Positions 36,001-48,273 of a stretch of DNA of 64,000 nucleotides are shown in pieces. Both the position numbers and the translations under genes were made by a program. How positions within the stretch are numbered: the first letter of the stretch is position 1; every line of letters begins with the position of its first letter. Where the stretch lies: the NCBI RefSeq assembly GCF_041296385.1, contig NC_091023.1, forward strand, positions 25,483,924 to 25,547,923, given 5' to 3'. The notes beneath the pieces are model-generated. The model was not told the DNA's origin, did not search any database, and saw nothing but the letters and a program-made list of their open reading frames with translations. Origin of the DNA: Aphelocoma coerulescens. Taxonomy: Eukaryota > Chordata > Aves > Passeriformes > Corvidae.

Positions 36001-39000
36001 TCAACAATTTAGATTATTTCATTTAAGTTTGTCACATCATTTTGTAATTCCAACTAACAGAAAGGTCCAAAATTAGACCAGGATTAGAAATGCTTTCCTC
36101 AAACAAAGATTCTCCTTGACTTCCTAATCAAAGCCATGGATGGTTTATAATCTCCATAGCAGGTAAGCTCATTCCGGAAAAAGCATTCCCAATCCAAAAT
36201 ACGAGGTGCAACAGAGAGTTTAACATCCTAACATGGATTTCAATTTCACTTTAACCACAGCATTATCCTTTTGATGGGCTGTTTGTGACCTGCCTCTCCT
36301 TTGCCTGCTCTGAGGAGCAGTTTGCAGGTTTGGGGCTGGGTTCTCCCTAAATCCTGGCTGGGGTTTAGTGGCGGGGTGCAGAGCAGGGTGCACGGTGAGG
36401 TGATTACTGTATCTCTGCTGTTCAGTATCTGCAGGGTGTCTCAGTGCCACTCCAACTACTTAAACCCAGTAAAGAGATTACAGCTCACACTAACTGGATT
36501 TGCACAGCTCCGGATCATTCAGTTTGGATTCCTCCTGCCCAGATTAAGGGAGGCCATTAAAACAATAGTCAGCTGCTCTCCCAGCACAAGGTGTCCCAGG
36601 GAAAAAAAAAAACACCCCAAAACTCCATGTTTACATTCAGAGCGTGTGTGTGTTTGGACATGTGGGCAAACAAAACCCTCTTTCAGCAGGAATACTCCAT
36701 GTTCAAGGAATGATTCCATTAAAAACCCAGGATAATGCAAATTATATAGTTATAAAAGGACAATCATGGTGGCTGGCAGTTTTAAGGAGCGGATAGTTTG
36801 GAAAATTTTAAACAGCTTAAAAGAATGTGTGTCTTTGAAGATACTGCCTTCAAATGCATTCCAAAACCTATTTCTGGAAACAGGGAGAAATATAATTCCC
36901 TCAACATAGTCCATGAATTTAGCAGGGGAGCTCCTTTGACAGCCATCACTAACTGACAGTCTGAACTGCAGAATTTGAACACAAAACTTAGATTTCCATA
37001 TTTAGTACAAAAAGTACTTAATGAATGAAAATGAAACGGTTACTCTGGACTAAAATCTATTTATTTCCCAGAGCCAGTGGTTCCCCAGCACCTCCTGTAC
37101 AGTTTTGCTCCACAGTTTACACACGTGTCCCATCCACGCTGGCTTTTCCAGCTGTCTGGGAGTGAAAGGAAAAGAAATCATCCCATATGCTGCTGCCTAT
37201 TAAATAAATGGCCAGTCTTTTGAGTCCTAAAAGGGGATTTTTAGCAAACAAAAAGAAAAACAAGGCCAACACAGCTTAGACAACAATAGCAACAAATCTC
37301 AGTCAAAGGCAAGTGACCCTCGAGCTGCTCTGGGCATATGGAGGTCTCAGTCCTTTTCAGGGAAAACCCTTCCTCTGCTTCCCATTAGCCTCTGGCTGAC
37401 TTACTGGAGAGGAAACTGTCCTCACTTGGCCTCTCAGCTGCTTCCTCCTGCCTTCCAGCACCAACAGCTTTTCCAGCAGAGCTCCTCGACTCCTCGTCCA
37501 TCACCCCGAACATGCCCACGTGGCTCCCTCGGAACTCCAAGCCCTGGAAGCTCTCAGGAACCTTCCTCTCCTCTGAGCATCTGCATGGGGAGCACTCCAA
37601 ACTGCTCAGCTCCTTTTCCATCAGGAAATAAGGATTCTGAGAGGGCAAGTGATTAAAGCTCTCTGCACTGGGCTCACCTCAGAGACCCGCCACAGCTACG
37701 AGGTGACTCCTTCATTACCTGCTTTAGTCACCTCGTGTTTGGGTTCTGCCTGCAGGCTGGAGGCAGAGAGGAAGGCAAAAGCAGTAAGAATAAATAAATA
37801 AGTTAATGACTAGAAGAGGTATTTTGGTTTTAGTGTGGATAAGTGACTCCTTCGCCATGACAATACATCCTAAAGATCCTGGAAAACCCACCTGGAGTCA
37901 AAGGAAGTGCCTGACAGTCATTGGAGCATCCCAGGCTGGACAAAGGGGCACAACTTGTCATAAAAGTTTAGAAGCTGTTCCTCAAGAAGCTACCAAAAGA
38001 AATCACTGGAACAAAGAAGTCCTACCAAGCATCTTAAAACTTAACTACAAGCACCTCTCAACAGCACGACCAGAGCTCTTGTAAAGTCCTCGTAATTTAG
38101 TCCAGACACTGAAAACAAACCCTCTTGGATTAAGGAAAGGTTTTTCCCCTCTGACAAAAGAACAAAGAAATTTCTCCTGTAAGCATTCAAACTATTTTCC
38201 ACCACAGGACAGAGTAGTTTGGTTTCAGCATTCAAAATGCAGCTGCTAATTTTAAACAGATTTTAAAGAAGTTCTCCAGTTTTTCTATGAATTTCCATGT
38301 TTAAGATGGACTTTTGGCCATAGACTCTGCAATTCCCACCCAAGCCCATTTCTACTGCAGGAAAGGCTCTGCCATCATTTTCCTGGAAGCACCTCCTCTA
38401 GGATGCTTATAACTCAACAAGAAGAATGTGGTTAAGGTTGGAACACAGCATGGAAGGTTCCAGGCCTGCAGAAGTCCTTATTTATTATATTTGGGATCAA
38501 AACTTACAAAATAAATAGTTTTCCTTTTGGACTCCTGAGCTACAAACTAAACACAATGTACTTTCTCTATACTTTCCTCACCAAATAAGGAAATAAACTT
38601 TATTTTAAATGCTAAAGAAAATCCAAATAATGAAAAAGAACTCCTGAATCTGAGACCTGAGCAGAGCAAATTAAACGTTGTAGCACCCTGAATGTCAATT
38701 TGTATTTGCACATTTCTGCTCAAGAAATGGATTATGTCAGGTAAGATTTTGAGGAAAAGGTCTTTGACAAAATCAGCCTCGGTGCGACAAAATCCCACTT
38801 GGAAGTGAATGGGGAGGAGTGAACACAAATATCTTGGGCCAACAACTCCAGAAATTGTGTTTGTGTATAACTGGATCACATAAACACCAACATTGTATGG
38901 ATTTTGAGAGGCACCCCTTGTGATGAGACTTGTCCCTCTTTTTGCCATCAACATAAAGAGGTGGGACCCCAAGGATTGCTCCCAGCCTGAATTTATTCCC

Positions 39001-39605
39001 TCAGGATTGCTGAGGGAGCCTCAGACCTGATGAAGGCCCCACATCCTTACAAACATGACTTTTTCCCTACTTACACCAGCTGATCTAAAAAAAGAAAAAA
39101 AAAAAACAAACCTATTTTTCCCAGCCAATTCTGCCTCTCATGTAACCTTAAACCACCACAGCTACAACTCTTGGATTCAGGAAGGTTTACAGAAGTTTTG
39201 TGCAGTATCCTCAATGCTATTCAGGCTAAAAAGCATTTAGAAATGACATTAGGAATGGCAGACCCACCTCCCACCTCTCATTTTTCCCTGCTGGAAAAAC
39301 CCTTTTTAGGGCCATGGCAGGAGGCAGGTGATGAAGAGATCCTTTCTATAAAAGCAACAACACAGCTACAAAATACAACTTTTTAAGTTGTTTTATATAC
39401 AGGAAACTTTTTTTACAAGTCTATCCACCACAATAGCAGCAGTAGCAGACTCCTTGGACATTAGAACTATTTTCTAATAATCAGACTCGGTAAGAAAATG
39501 TACACATTTCATGCACTTCGAAAAAATAAAGTTATTCACAGTCCCAGAGCAGGTGGAACACTTGGGATTTGGTACTCACAACATGCCAGAGCCAGCAGCT
39601 GCCAA

Positions 39606-39687
39606 AATCATGGAATGGTTTGGGTTGGAAGGGACCTTCGAGCTCACCTCATTCCCCCCCTGCCATGGGCAGGGACACCTTCCATTA
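39606..39687 (-). mobile_element. CR1 3'-end fragment, minus orientation
   Basis: ATCATGGAATGGTTTGGGTT, then GGAAGGGACCTTC and CTGCCATGGGCAGGGACACC, is a short reversed CR1 3' end. Confidence 0.9.
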
Positions 39688-40219
39688 AATGTGAGTAATC
39701 AGTAGTGCTTTACTCCCAGTAGTGGGTTATCCAACAATAACAGGATCACTTTTTGTCAAAAAGAAGTGGTTTATACAGCAGAGGTTAAAATAATCCCTAC
39801 CTTTCTCAGCAAAGAGTTTTAAATACGAGAGTTTATATTACATGCATGAAGTATTAAATTCAGTGTATTAGTCCCTACTATTAAGTCAGCACAGAATTTA
39901 TAAATATCAACTTATTTCATCATTATGGGACCATAATTGGTTAAAACCAAGCAGAATCCAAACCAAAAGAATGCTTATGTGATCTGTCAAAGCCATTCCT
40001 CAGAATAAACAACTTCAAGCTGGTTTTATTGCTCCTTTAAAGCCCAACCCTTCAGCTCCTGGTGTAACACACGCTCCAAACGTGCCAGAGGAATCTTCCC
40101 TCCCAACCAACCACTCCCCCTCCGCCACTGGTGAAAGGCAACAAGATCTCTGTCTTTCCAACACTCGTCTTCCCCAATAAATTTTGCATGAAAACATGTC
40201 AGCCAAGCCCAGAGTTTCC

Positions 40220-40480
40220 TGCTGTCAGGCTGGGAGTGTGATAAATGTTTAATGAAAACAACACACCCCGCTCGGTGTCAGACAACAGCGCGCGCACGGC
40301 CCCCTTTGATCCCAACACGCGCTTCCAAGGGGTTCTGGGGGTGCTCTGCACCACACAACTCCATAACCTATATGCAAATCAGGGGCAATTACCATAAATG
40401 ACTTCCTACTGCACCGTGTGGGAAGAAGGAAGGGAAAATTAACAATGTGCCAAGCTCCAGGCGAGTCTGACTGCTGTCAA
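40220..40480. promoter_or_regulatory. Candidate conserved element with a CpG pocket
   Basis: A CpG-dense stretch (ACAACAGCGCGCGCACGGCC near 40283) is followed by a TCF/LEF-like CTTTGATCCC (from 40304), then TATATGCAAATCAGGGG and GGCGAGTCTGACTGC. CpG density this high is unusual in the surrounding AT-rich intron. Confidence 0.38.
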
Positions 40481-40745
40481 ACTCAGAGAAGTCCAACATT
40501 CCCACTCCACCCCTGATGTTTTCTGCCAACTGTGAAAAACTCATCAGCAGCCATCAATCACCCATGTCCCATCCACGAGGCACTGAGCATGGAAATCCAG
40601 CTCCAAGGGATTTGGGGAAATGCCTCTGGAGAAAGACCCTACACAGAGAGACCTCAGTGAAACTCCAAAGACCTAAAGTGTGGAATTCAAAGGAAAAATG
40701 GAGATTGTGTTTGAACAATGGACTCCTCAACTCTGGAATAATGAT

Positions 40746-41002
40746 GGGACACAGGGAATGGCTTCCCACTGCCAGAGGGCAGGGATGGATGGGAGTTTGG
40801 GAAGGAATTGTTCCCTGGCAGGGTGGGCAGGCCCTGGCACAGGGTGCCCAGAGCAGCTGGGGCTGCCCCTGGATCCCTGGCGGTGCCCAAGGCCACCTGG
40901 AGCACCCTGGCCAATGGAAGGTGTTCCTGCCCATGGCAGGAGTTGGAATGAGATAGGATTTAAGGTCTTTCCAACCCAACCCATTCCAGGATTCTGGGAT
41001 CT
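40746..41002 (+). mobile_element. CR1 LINE 3' fragment
   Basis: It runs from GGGACACAGGGAATGGCTTC, through GGATCCCTGGCGGTGCCCAA, to CTTTCCAACCCAACCCATTC plus a short ATTCTGG tail. Part of it is complementary to the minus-oriented CR1 at 45508-45655 on the other side of the 159-nt RSRC1 exon. Confidence 0.92.
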
Positions 41003-43326
41003 GTCAAAGTATTTAAGAAGCTGTGAAACCATTAATGCCCAAATGTACCAATAACCTCATTAAGGATCAGAAATTAAAGCAGTGGTCAGGTTTGATTAAT
41101 GGTTCACCACTTCTTTTCTCATAACAACTGAGAAACTGCTCTTAATTTATTCCATTAAAAATTGTCAAAATCACTTGGAGAAGTAATCCAAAATTCCACT
41201 ACTACACCAGCAAGGATGAGACCCATAAATCTGGGAAGAGTTATTTAAAACTAACAAGCTTTTAGTAGCTTTCTCCCCCCCCATTTAAGAGTGAACAAGG
41301 AGCCTTTTGAAAAACACATCTTAGAACAACAGAATTTGCATGTTTTGAAGCTGATCAAGACTTGAAGCATCAAAATTCAACAGCACACCCAACCAGGTCA
41401 ATGAAGACACATCTGCAGGTTGTTTTAAAACAAGTGCATTTCAAAAAGCATAAATAAAAGATGAATGTAATGCTCTGATTAGTAAAAAAATCAGCAGAAA
41501 AACATTGTAGTACTAGAAAACCCTTCACTTTTGCAGACTTGGACAGCTGAAGACTTCCTGCATGTAGATGCTGCTGGTCTAAAGGTGGGATTTGGGAGTG
41601 GAGGGAACTCCATGGAGCTGCCATGAGCTCCCAACCCACATTCCAAGCAGCTGCTGCCATGATTTCCCTCCGTAACAGCTGGAAAAGTAGAACACCCCTT
41701 AAAACATTTCGGGATGTAAGAGGAGAGGAGTTGAACTGTACCACAGCCCATCCCCAAGAACAGCTGACACTTCTCCAACAGTCCAGAAATTCAGTGCTCA
41801 GCATTAAAGAATCACCACTGAAATGGGGAATGCCAAGGGACAATGCCCAGAATACTACTTTTTCAGCAATTTTCAGTTTTTACTCCTGAAATCTCTCTTG
41901 AGATGTTTACTGTGACAAGATCTCCCTTGAAAGAACCTAACATTGCCTCCAAAAAAACCCCAAGCACAGGCATTGCCCCCTCACATGTACAAACACACCC
42001 AAGCCAAGCACAGGACAGAAAAATCATCGTTAGGGTTTACAGGAGCCACAAACAAATTTGCTGCTTAATTAGTGAAAAAAATGCATTTTGATTCTGTGCT
42101 TTAGAGGAGCAGTAAAGCCCCAAATACACAACAACTCTCAGATAAGCTACAGTGCTGCCAAGCTGAAATACCTCCTTTTATGCAAAGTTAAATTATAAAG
42201 TCAAGCAGCACCTGAGAATTTATGTTCCATCTTCCCACAATCTGGCTTCAGGCTGATCTTCATTATGGCTCCAAAGCAGCTATTTTGAATAAATACATTC
42301 CAAACAGCCATGAATTTAAACTGGGAGCTAGACCTGGTCCTTGAGGTGCCTTTGAGAAGGATCTGCTCCAAACACTGAGGTCACAGCATTGTTTCCACTA
42401 CAGATCCCCTGATGCTGGCGGTTCTAGAAGGGCTCTGTAGAATAACGAGACTTTCAGTGCTGATCTAGACCCTGGGGATAGAAATTCATCTGTTTGGAGA
42501 GTCCAAACTGGATCCAACTTAACCAGGAATTTTCCTGCTGCCACAGGGAACTAAGGGAAAATTCCAGAAGCCAACAGAAGCCCACATGGGGCTGGAAGAT
42601 GCTGCTTTAGAAATTCCCCAGGAGCATTTCTCAGCAGGAGTCCGCTCAAGGGAAGTTCATGAAGTGACACCCCAGTGTGTTCTTGTTTGGAAGGGATCAG
42701 ACAAACAGGGAAAAGACAAACGCCCCAGTAAAGGCTGCTCGAGCAGCTGATGCATAAAGCAGAGGCAATTACCTCAACTGCCTTTCCTGAAATCAACAAT
42801 CCCAGTTATTCCAAGCAGGAATCTGCTGACAGCAGGTTCTCAAAGGTTCCCGTGGTTCACCCAGAGCAAGGCTCATCTGAAACTGCATTTCTGAGCCTCA
42901 GCTGAAGCCCAGGAGGAACTTCTGCCACTGGGAGGAGGTGTAGGTGTGTGTGAACTGTGAAATCCATCTTCTCATAGCAAACAGTCCTCACACTTTCCAA
43001 TACTCCTCATTTTTCCCTTAAATTGTGGCTATTATATATGGGAAGAATGTTTCTATTAACAAATGGCAAAAAAGCTCTTTAGCCCACCTGAAACCAAGAG
43101 GGGAAAAGGGTTGAAAATTAAACCATCACTCAGCGTGAAATGTTGCCACACTGCAGAACTGTAAAATCCTAAAAACCCCCAAATCAAATATGCTGAACAA
43201 TTCCCACTTCCTTTACATAAAACAGAATTTAAGGTGATAATTTAAGGGACAACGATTACAAAACTAAAAAGACACGGAGTTGGTGCCTGGTTTTGCTGCA
43301 GTTCCATCATTTCTTGCTTCACTCAC

Positions 43327-43485
43327 CCAGCCTTGGTGCCATACATCTCCTTCTCCTTCCCTTTGCCCTTCTCCTTGGCCTTGTCCCGGCCCTTGCGGCG
43401 CTCCCGGGATCCGCTGGGGGTTCTCCTGTGGCCGGACCTCTCGCTGCTGCGGCTGTAGGAACGCTGCCGGCCTCGGGAGCGGGAC
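43327..43485 (-). CDS. RSRC1: RSRC1 exon, 159 nt: RS domain and basic Lys/Glu stretch
   Basis: The exon lies between an acceptor ending TTTGTGCAG and a strong GTGAGT donor. It starts with the last base of a split codon and ends with two bases of the next, so it is phase 2 to phase 2 and 53 codons long. It reads [18 protein letters not shown], then [17 protein letters not shown], then a run of Lys, Gly and Glu ending [18 protein letters not shown] and ERRKGRDK match human RSRC1, and the tail aligns residue for residue with the human ELHNIKRG segment. By recall the human exon has about 58 codons, so this copy is about five shorter and has Pro and Gly where human has Arg-Ser dipeptides. It is GC-rich (CGC/CGG arginines) inside AT-rich introns. 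The polypyrimidine tract is weak, broken by GGGG. Skipping this exon would keep the frame, so it may be a cassette exon. Confidence 0.92.
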
Positions 43486-44380
43486 CTGCACAAACCCCAC
43501 AGCATCAGAGCTCACCCTTTCTCAGCAGCACTGCACCTCAGCCCCGTTAGGTTGTATTCTTTCATTTGGATTGTAAATATTTCATAAAGAGCGTGTTTAT
43601 TAAGGTAACACGCGGGCCAACTTAACACCTTTAAACTGACAACTTCGCAAAAGGAGTGAAAAAGAAAATATTGTTCCTGCTCTGAAAAGAGATGCAAAAT
43701 AACTTAAAACACACAACACAGGCCGCATCCACCAACAAAGTCATCTTGGAGGTACTGGGGAAGGAAAGGAAGGAAATTTTTCCTTCAGCATTAAACTTTA
43801 AATTCCTGAATTCTGATCAATTCAGCTTGGAAAACAATTAAAGAATTTGGCTGCTACTAAATGCTTCTATTTACACACTAAATATGTTATCACCAGTAAT
43901 GATGTTCAACAAAATCCAGAAAAACCAGAGGTGATGTGGCCAAACCAACCTCTCAATGTTTCTGATTTGGTCACCTCAAAGGTATTTTGGCAAGAAACGT
44001 GTGAATGTTCCAACTCTGCAGGTCCAATAATGCAGAAGCTGCACACATGGGGTTTGTGGATGTATTTGGGCTTTGGTTGCTACTACTGCCCATAGCTTTG
44101 GTCACTAAGCTGAATTCCTCCATGGATAAAGGATACTCCATTCTCAGTCCTGTTGTCCATTCCTCTGCAACAAATTCATGTTGCTCCTGACATACTTGAA
44201 GGAAAAAAAGATCAAGCAGCATTAGGACTGGTTCTCTGTGTGTCCAAAGTGCTTTCACTACTCCTGAATTTCCTGCAGAAGATTTTCTAAACTTTATTTA
44301 GCAATTTATCATGGATCCATGACACCTGAGCAGACATGGGATATTTAAGAAAAACCAGGTCAAGTTGTCCTTGTTTCTCT

Positions 44381-44497
44381 CACCTGAGCACTCTGGCCTT
44401 TGGAGTGTGTCCCTTCCCAGGGCAGGGATTGGAATGAGATGGGCTTTAAGGTCCCTCCCAACCCAAACCACCCCATAATTCTGCAATTCCATGATCC
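44381..44497 (+). mobile_element. CR1 3'-end fragment
   Basis: GAGCACTCTGGCCTTTGGAG, then GATGGGCTTTAAGGTCCCTC and CCAACCCAAACCACCCC, is a CR1 3' end of about 115 bp. Confidence 0.88.
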
Positions 44498-45507
44498 CCA
44501 TCGAAGTTCTGATGGCACCTCATGGAAAAGTTTCATTAAGTGCTGAGGGAAATGGGGAAATTTTTAAAACAGTATAAAAAGTTTTCTTAGCACCCCTTGG
44601 AGTGTGAAACTCCCAAGGCCTTTAGAAGCCAAATCACAGAAAAAAACCCCTCCTTTTATAAAGCAACAACTGCTTAATAAAACTCAACAATAGACTAAGC
44701 AAAAGAAAATCCTACGTCCAGATGAGGCTATAAATTACATTCCTGGAATTCATCCAGGACATGGGAGTTCAGGTCCTTATTCCTGCCAGGAGCAGCTCCA
44801 GAGGTCAGAGCTGGGTTCCTGTTTCAGCAGCTGGTACCTTCCAACAGCAGCTCCCCCATACTGGTCACTCTATTAACACTGATAAATAGCTCCAATTACC
44901 ACTGCAGTGCTGTATTATTAACTAGAGAACATTTGCTGGCTCAAAATGGATATTTAGTGTGTCACCACAAATGTAGAAGTGTCCATCCACCCATCCTTAC
45001 TCCTCAGGCAGAGGAAGTTTTGACTTGAAAGAACATTCTGGATATTAAATCTGTTTTTTGGTTGGCACAGAGACACTGTTTTTACAAGCACCACGATGAG
45101 GCAGCACTGCCCTAAATCCACTATTCCCAGGTAACCCTGATTTCTCAGAACTCTGCAGGTAAGATAAGTCCAAAGCAGAAAAAAAACCCCAAACAACAAA
45201 ACAAACAAAGCCCTGCAGCAACAGAAGTCACCTTTAATTGATGCAAGGCCTCTCCTCACTGAAGGGCACAGTCCTCCCAACAGGAATAACTGAGGAATCT
45301 CAAATATTTATTTGCTAAAGAACTTCAGTTTCTCAGCTCAAATCTGAACTTGAGTTCACATCTACCTTTTGCAGGTGCAAATAAAGTCAGCTCAGGTTGG
45401 CTGGATGCTCAGTTCCTGGATTTCTGCTCATTCCCATGTCTGTGCAGAACTGCTGGCAGGTGATATTTATATACAGGAAACAGCTTTTAAAAATGAAAAG
45501 TAGCTTC

Positions 45508-45655
45508 CCTGGGCACCACCCTGTGCCAGTGCCTCAGCACCCTCACGGGGAAGAATTTCTTCCCAATATCTCACCTAAACCTCCCCTCCATCAGCTTTAG
45601 ATCATTCCCAGTTGTCCCATCACTCTATGCCCTGGGAAAAGTCCCTCTTTTCCCT
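45508..45655 (-). mobile_element. CR1 fragment, minus orientation
   Basis: It contains CCTGGGCACCACCCTGTGCC, GAAGAATTTCTTCCCAATAT and ATTCCCAGTTGTCCCATCAC, an internal part of the CR1 3' region in reverse. It lacks the extreme CR1 3' end. Confidence 0.85.
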
Positions 45656-46189
45656 TCTTGTGAGCTGCCTTTAATTCCTATTAAAGTATCTTACAAGATC
45701 TACAGGACAAGAAATAAAGATAAAACTTCCTGAAATGGAGCTCCCAAAAGTCATCTGTGTCCCCAACTCATCACTGAACCACAACAAAAGTCCACAGATC
45801 TGGCAGAGAAGACAGATTTTCTATTTTATCTACTTTGAAAAATAACAAGAATCACAATTAGTCCTATTAAAGCAAGACCCCAAATGTTCAAATTATGGAA
45901 CTACTGGAGGAAAAAAAAAAATCACCAAAAAATGAAGCTGGAGAGGAGACTTCCAGCAAGGATCCCCTTCCCCCCAGACGACACCCGAAACACCCACCCA
46001 CCATGCCAAAGGTTAAGTCATTTAGTCAAGTTCAAAGATCTTCAAAGAGTTCTTAGATCCAGATAAGCCCATATGTTCCCAAAATTCTGTGAAAAGCCAT
46101 TACTTTCCAATCTGCTTTTCATGTCTAAGTTACAGAACACACAGATGCTTGGCATCACTCAGGATCCCTAAATTCTCACACCAGATAAT

Positions 46190-46870
46190 CAAGGCTCACC
46201 AATAACTTCCCTATCTCAAACCCTAAGAAATGGCTTTATTCCATCAACGCTCGGGCCGCTTGTAAAAATTGAAAGTCTCCATAAAAGCCCATTCAGTTAC
46301 TGCACAATAAGTGTTAATTTGCTAATTTCTTCACAGGTAATCAATTAAAATGTAAAATATTGGATAAAATTAGTTGCACTAAATTTAACAGCTGCTCCAT
46401 AAGCATAATTAGTTTCACAAGGGCCATATGTATTCTGAGCAGAGACTGAGTTGAAACAAATAAGCGGATTTTAAAACAAGTTTGAGGAAATCTGCATTTA
46501 ATTAGCAGGTGGGCACTACAACTGCATAATGTTTTTATACATTTATATTTATGAAGTGACAGAAGATCTAAAGGCTTTTTAAAATGGCGTTTATTGTTTG
46601 AATGGGAACTGTTTTGCTGCATGCTAAAGTGATTTAAATCCTTATAGCCCCGCTTTGAAAAAATCATAAATGGTGAAAGAAAACATGTGGAAAACTGTAA
46701 AACTAGAAAGAATTTGCGACAAAAAGCAGAGCCACATACCATAACCAAAAGGAAACTACACTTAATTAAATGTACACTACATCTGGAATATCAGCCTAAT
46801 AAAACGTGCAACTATTAATTTTCATTGTTCTAAAGGAAATGAGGTCAGTGGCGTTTAGTATTTCCCCAAT
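46190..46870. promoter_or_regulatory. Candidate enhancer rich in homeodomain sites
   Basis: This repeat-free sequence has GTTAATTTGCTAATTTC, GTAATCAATTAAAATG, GCATAATTAGTTTCAC, GCATTTAATTAGCAGG and TGGCGTTTATTGTTTGAATG. The density of TAATTA-type cores and the unique sequence resemble an ancient developmental enhancer. Confidence 0.45.
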
Positions 46871-47159
46871 TATATTGCACTAAAGCACTGAACTCTATCT
46901 TAGAGGTCCAATCTAATCTCTTCAAAAGGTTACAACTGCAAAAGAGAGGCTTTTTTTAAATGGAAAGAGGAATCAGAGCCCCAAACCAAGACAGGGCTTG
47001 TTTTCTTCTCTTTGAGCTCTTCCAGGGAAGGTGAATTTTTGCAAAAATAATCTGTTTTATTGGCAAACAGCAACCCCCACTCCAAAGAACGGTGCTGAGA
47101 TGTCAACTTCTCCCCTGGAATTCTTCTAAGCATCTCTCACCTGACACAAGCCTTATTAG

Positions 47160-47630
47160 ATTATTTTTAGCTCAACGGCCACAAACAAAAGCCAACAAAT
47201 TCAGGGCTCTTTAATACTTCAGCCATAAATCCAAAGGCTGGGCCAGAACAATGGAACAACTGCACTGCATCAAGCCTGGATGTTCAGATTGGTAATAAAG
47301 CCAGAGTGCAAACACACAAGTAATTGCAGCAAAATGCCATGTTCTCTTTCAAAGCACATTAAGAGAAAGTTCCTTGTTTAACTCAACTTCACCACCAGGA
47401 AAAAAAATCATGGTACGAGTTATTGGAAAGGTAAAATAATTTCAGGTATCAATTGCAGTCATTCAGACTGCAGAAATTATTAAATATATATATATTTAAT
47501 GCAAATTTGGCTGCCTCTATAAAACATTTCAGGTCGTTATTAGTTTGCAATTTTAAAATGCATGTATTTGAGGAAGTTAAATATAGATAATATGTATGAC
47601 AATACTTTTTTTAAATTTACTCTTAAATAT
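47160..47630. promoter_or_regulatory. Possible conserved element with a TA palindrome
   Basis: Unique sequence with AACAATGGAACAACTGCAC and GTATCAATTGCAGTCATTC leads to a self-complementary AAATATATATATATTT at about 47483-47498, followed by AATGCAAATTTGGCTGCC. Support is modest. Confidence 0.28.
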
Positions 47631-48273
47631 AAGGTGAGGGATAACAAAACTAGGCAGCAGCAGAGTCAGAGTTTAAACCTGAAATGAGATTGATGCTGAG
47701 AGGAAAAAGTTGTTTCAAGCCAGCAGTTTGGACAGTTGGTAACTGACAAAAATATATGTCAGAATAAGGGAATATTTAATATTTTTTAAAAATATCATCC
47801 ACAGTGCCAGAAAAAAGCAAGATGAAATAAAAACTGGGACAACAGAGAACTTTTGCAGAGCTGAGGAAATGGATTCGGCAAACACCAGCACCAACTCAGC
47901 CCAGCAATTCTGCACCTATAAACGGTGGTAATTACATTATCAAACATTTGAGGAGGCAAAAGTCCCATAAAACTGTTATTTTGAAAAGATGTAGTTCCTG
48001 GAAAAGCAGCATGGAGAGCACGAGAATGCAGCTGGAGAGAGGAACCCATGGATGAGACACTCCTGGAACTCTCAAGCAGCTGGTTTGATACAAAGCGAGT
48101 TCTCCTCACCACAACCTCCTGCTCTGCCTGTTCTGAATTCCCACGGGGATGGAGGTGCCACCTCTGCCACAATGCCTTGATCATCCTACAGAGTCCCAGG
48201 GAACACCCCACATCCTGAGCTGCCGGCCCAGCACGCCCCGGTCACCACCGAGGTGCTGGAAAACCCACGGGAG

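Larger units (their letters stand above)
20643..43326 (-). other. RSRC1: RSRC1 intron, about 22.7 kb
   Basis: The intron is bounded by the GTGAGT donor at 43321-43326 and the CTTACAG acceptor that ends at 20643. It holds CR1 copies at 21669, 23566, 23822, 26945, 29408, 30070, 33530, 33786, 35722, 39606 and 40746, a TA-rich tract (22740-22970), an 81-bp tandem repeat (24701-24943) and candidate conserved blocks near 22.4, 25.2-25.9, 26.0-26.7, 32.2-32.6 and 40.2-40.5 kb. The remaining stretches (20650-21660, 27000-29400, 30360-32140, 34060-35720, 36000-39600 and 41010-43320) hold poly-A/T runs and ordinary intronic sequence. I see no gene in them. Confidence 0.9.
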
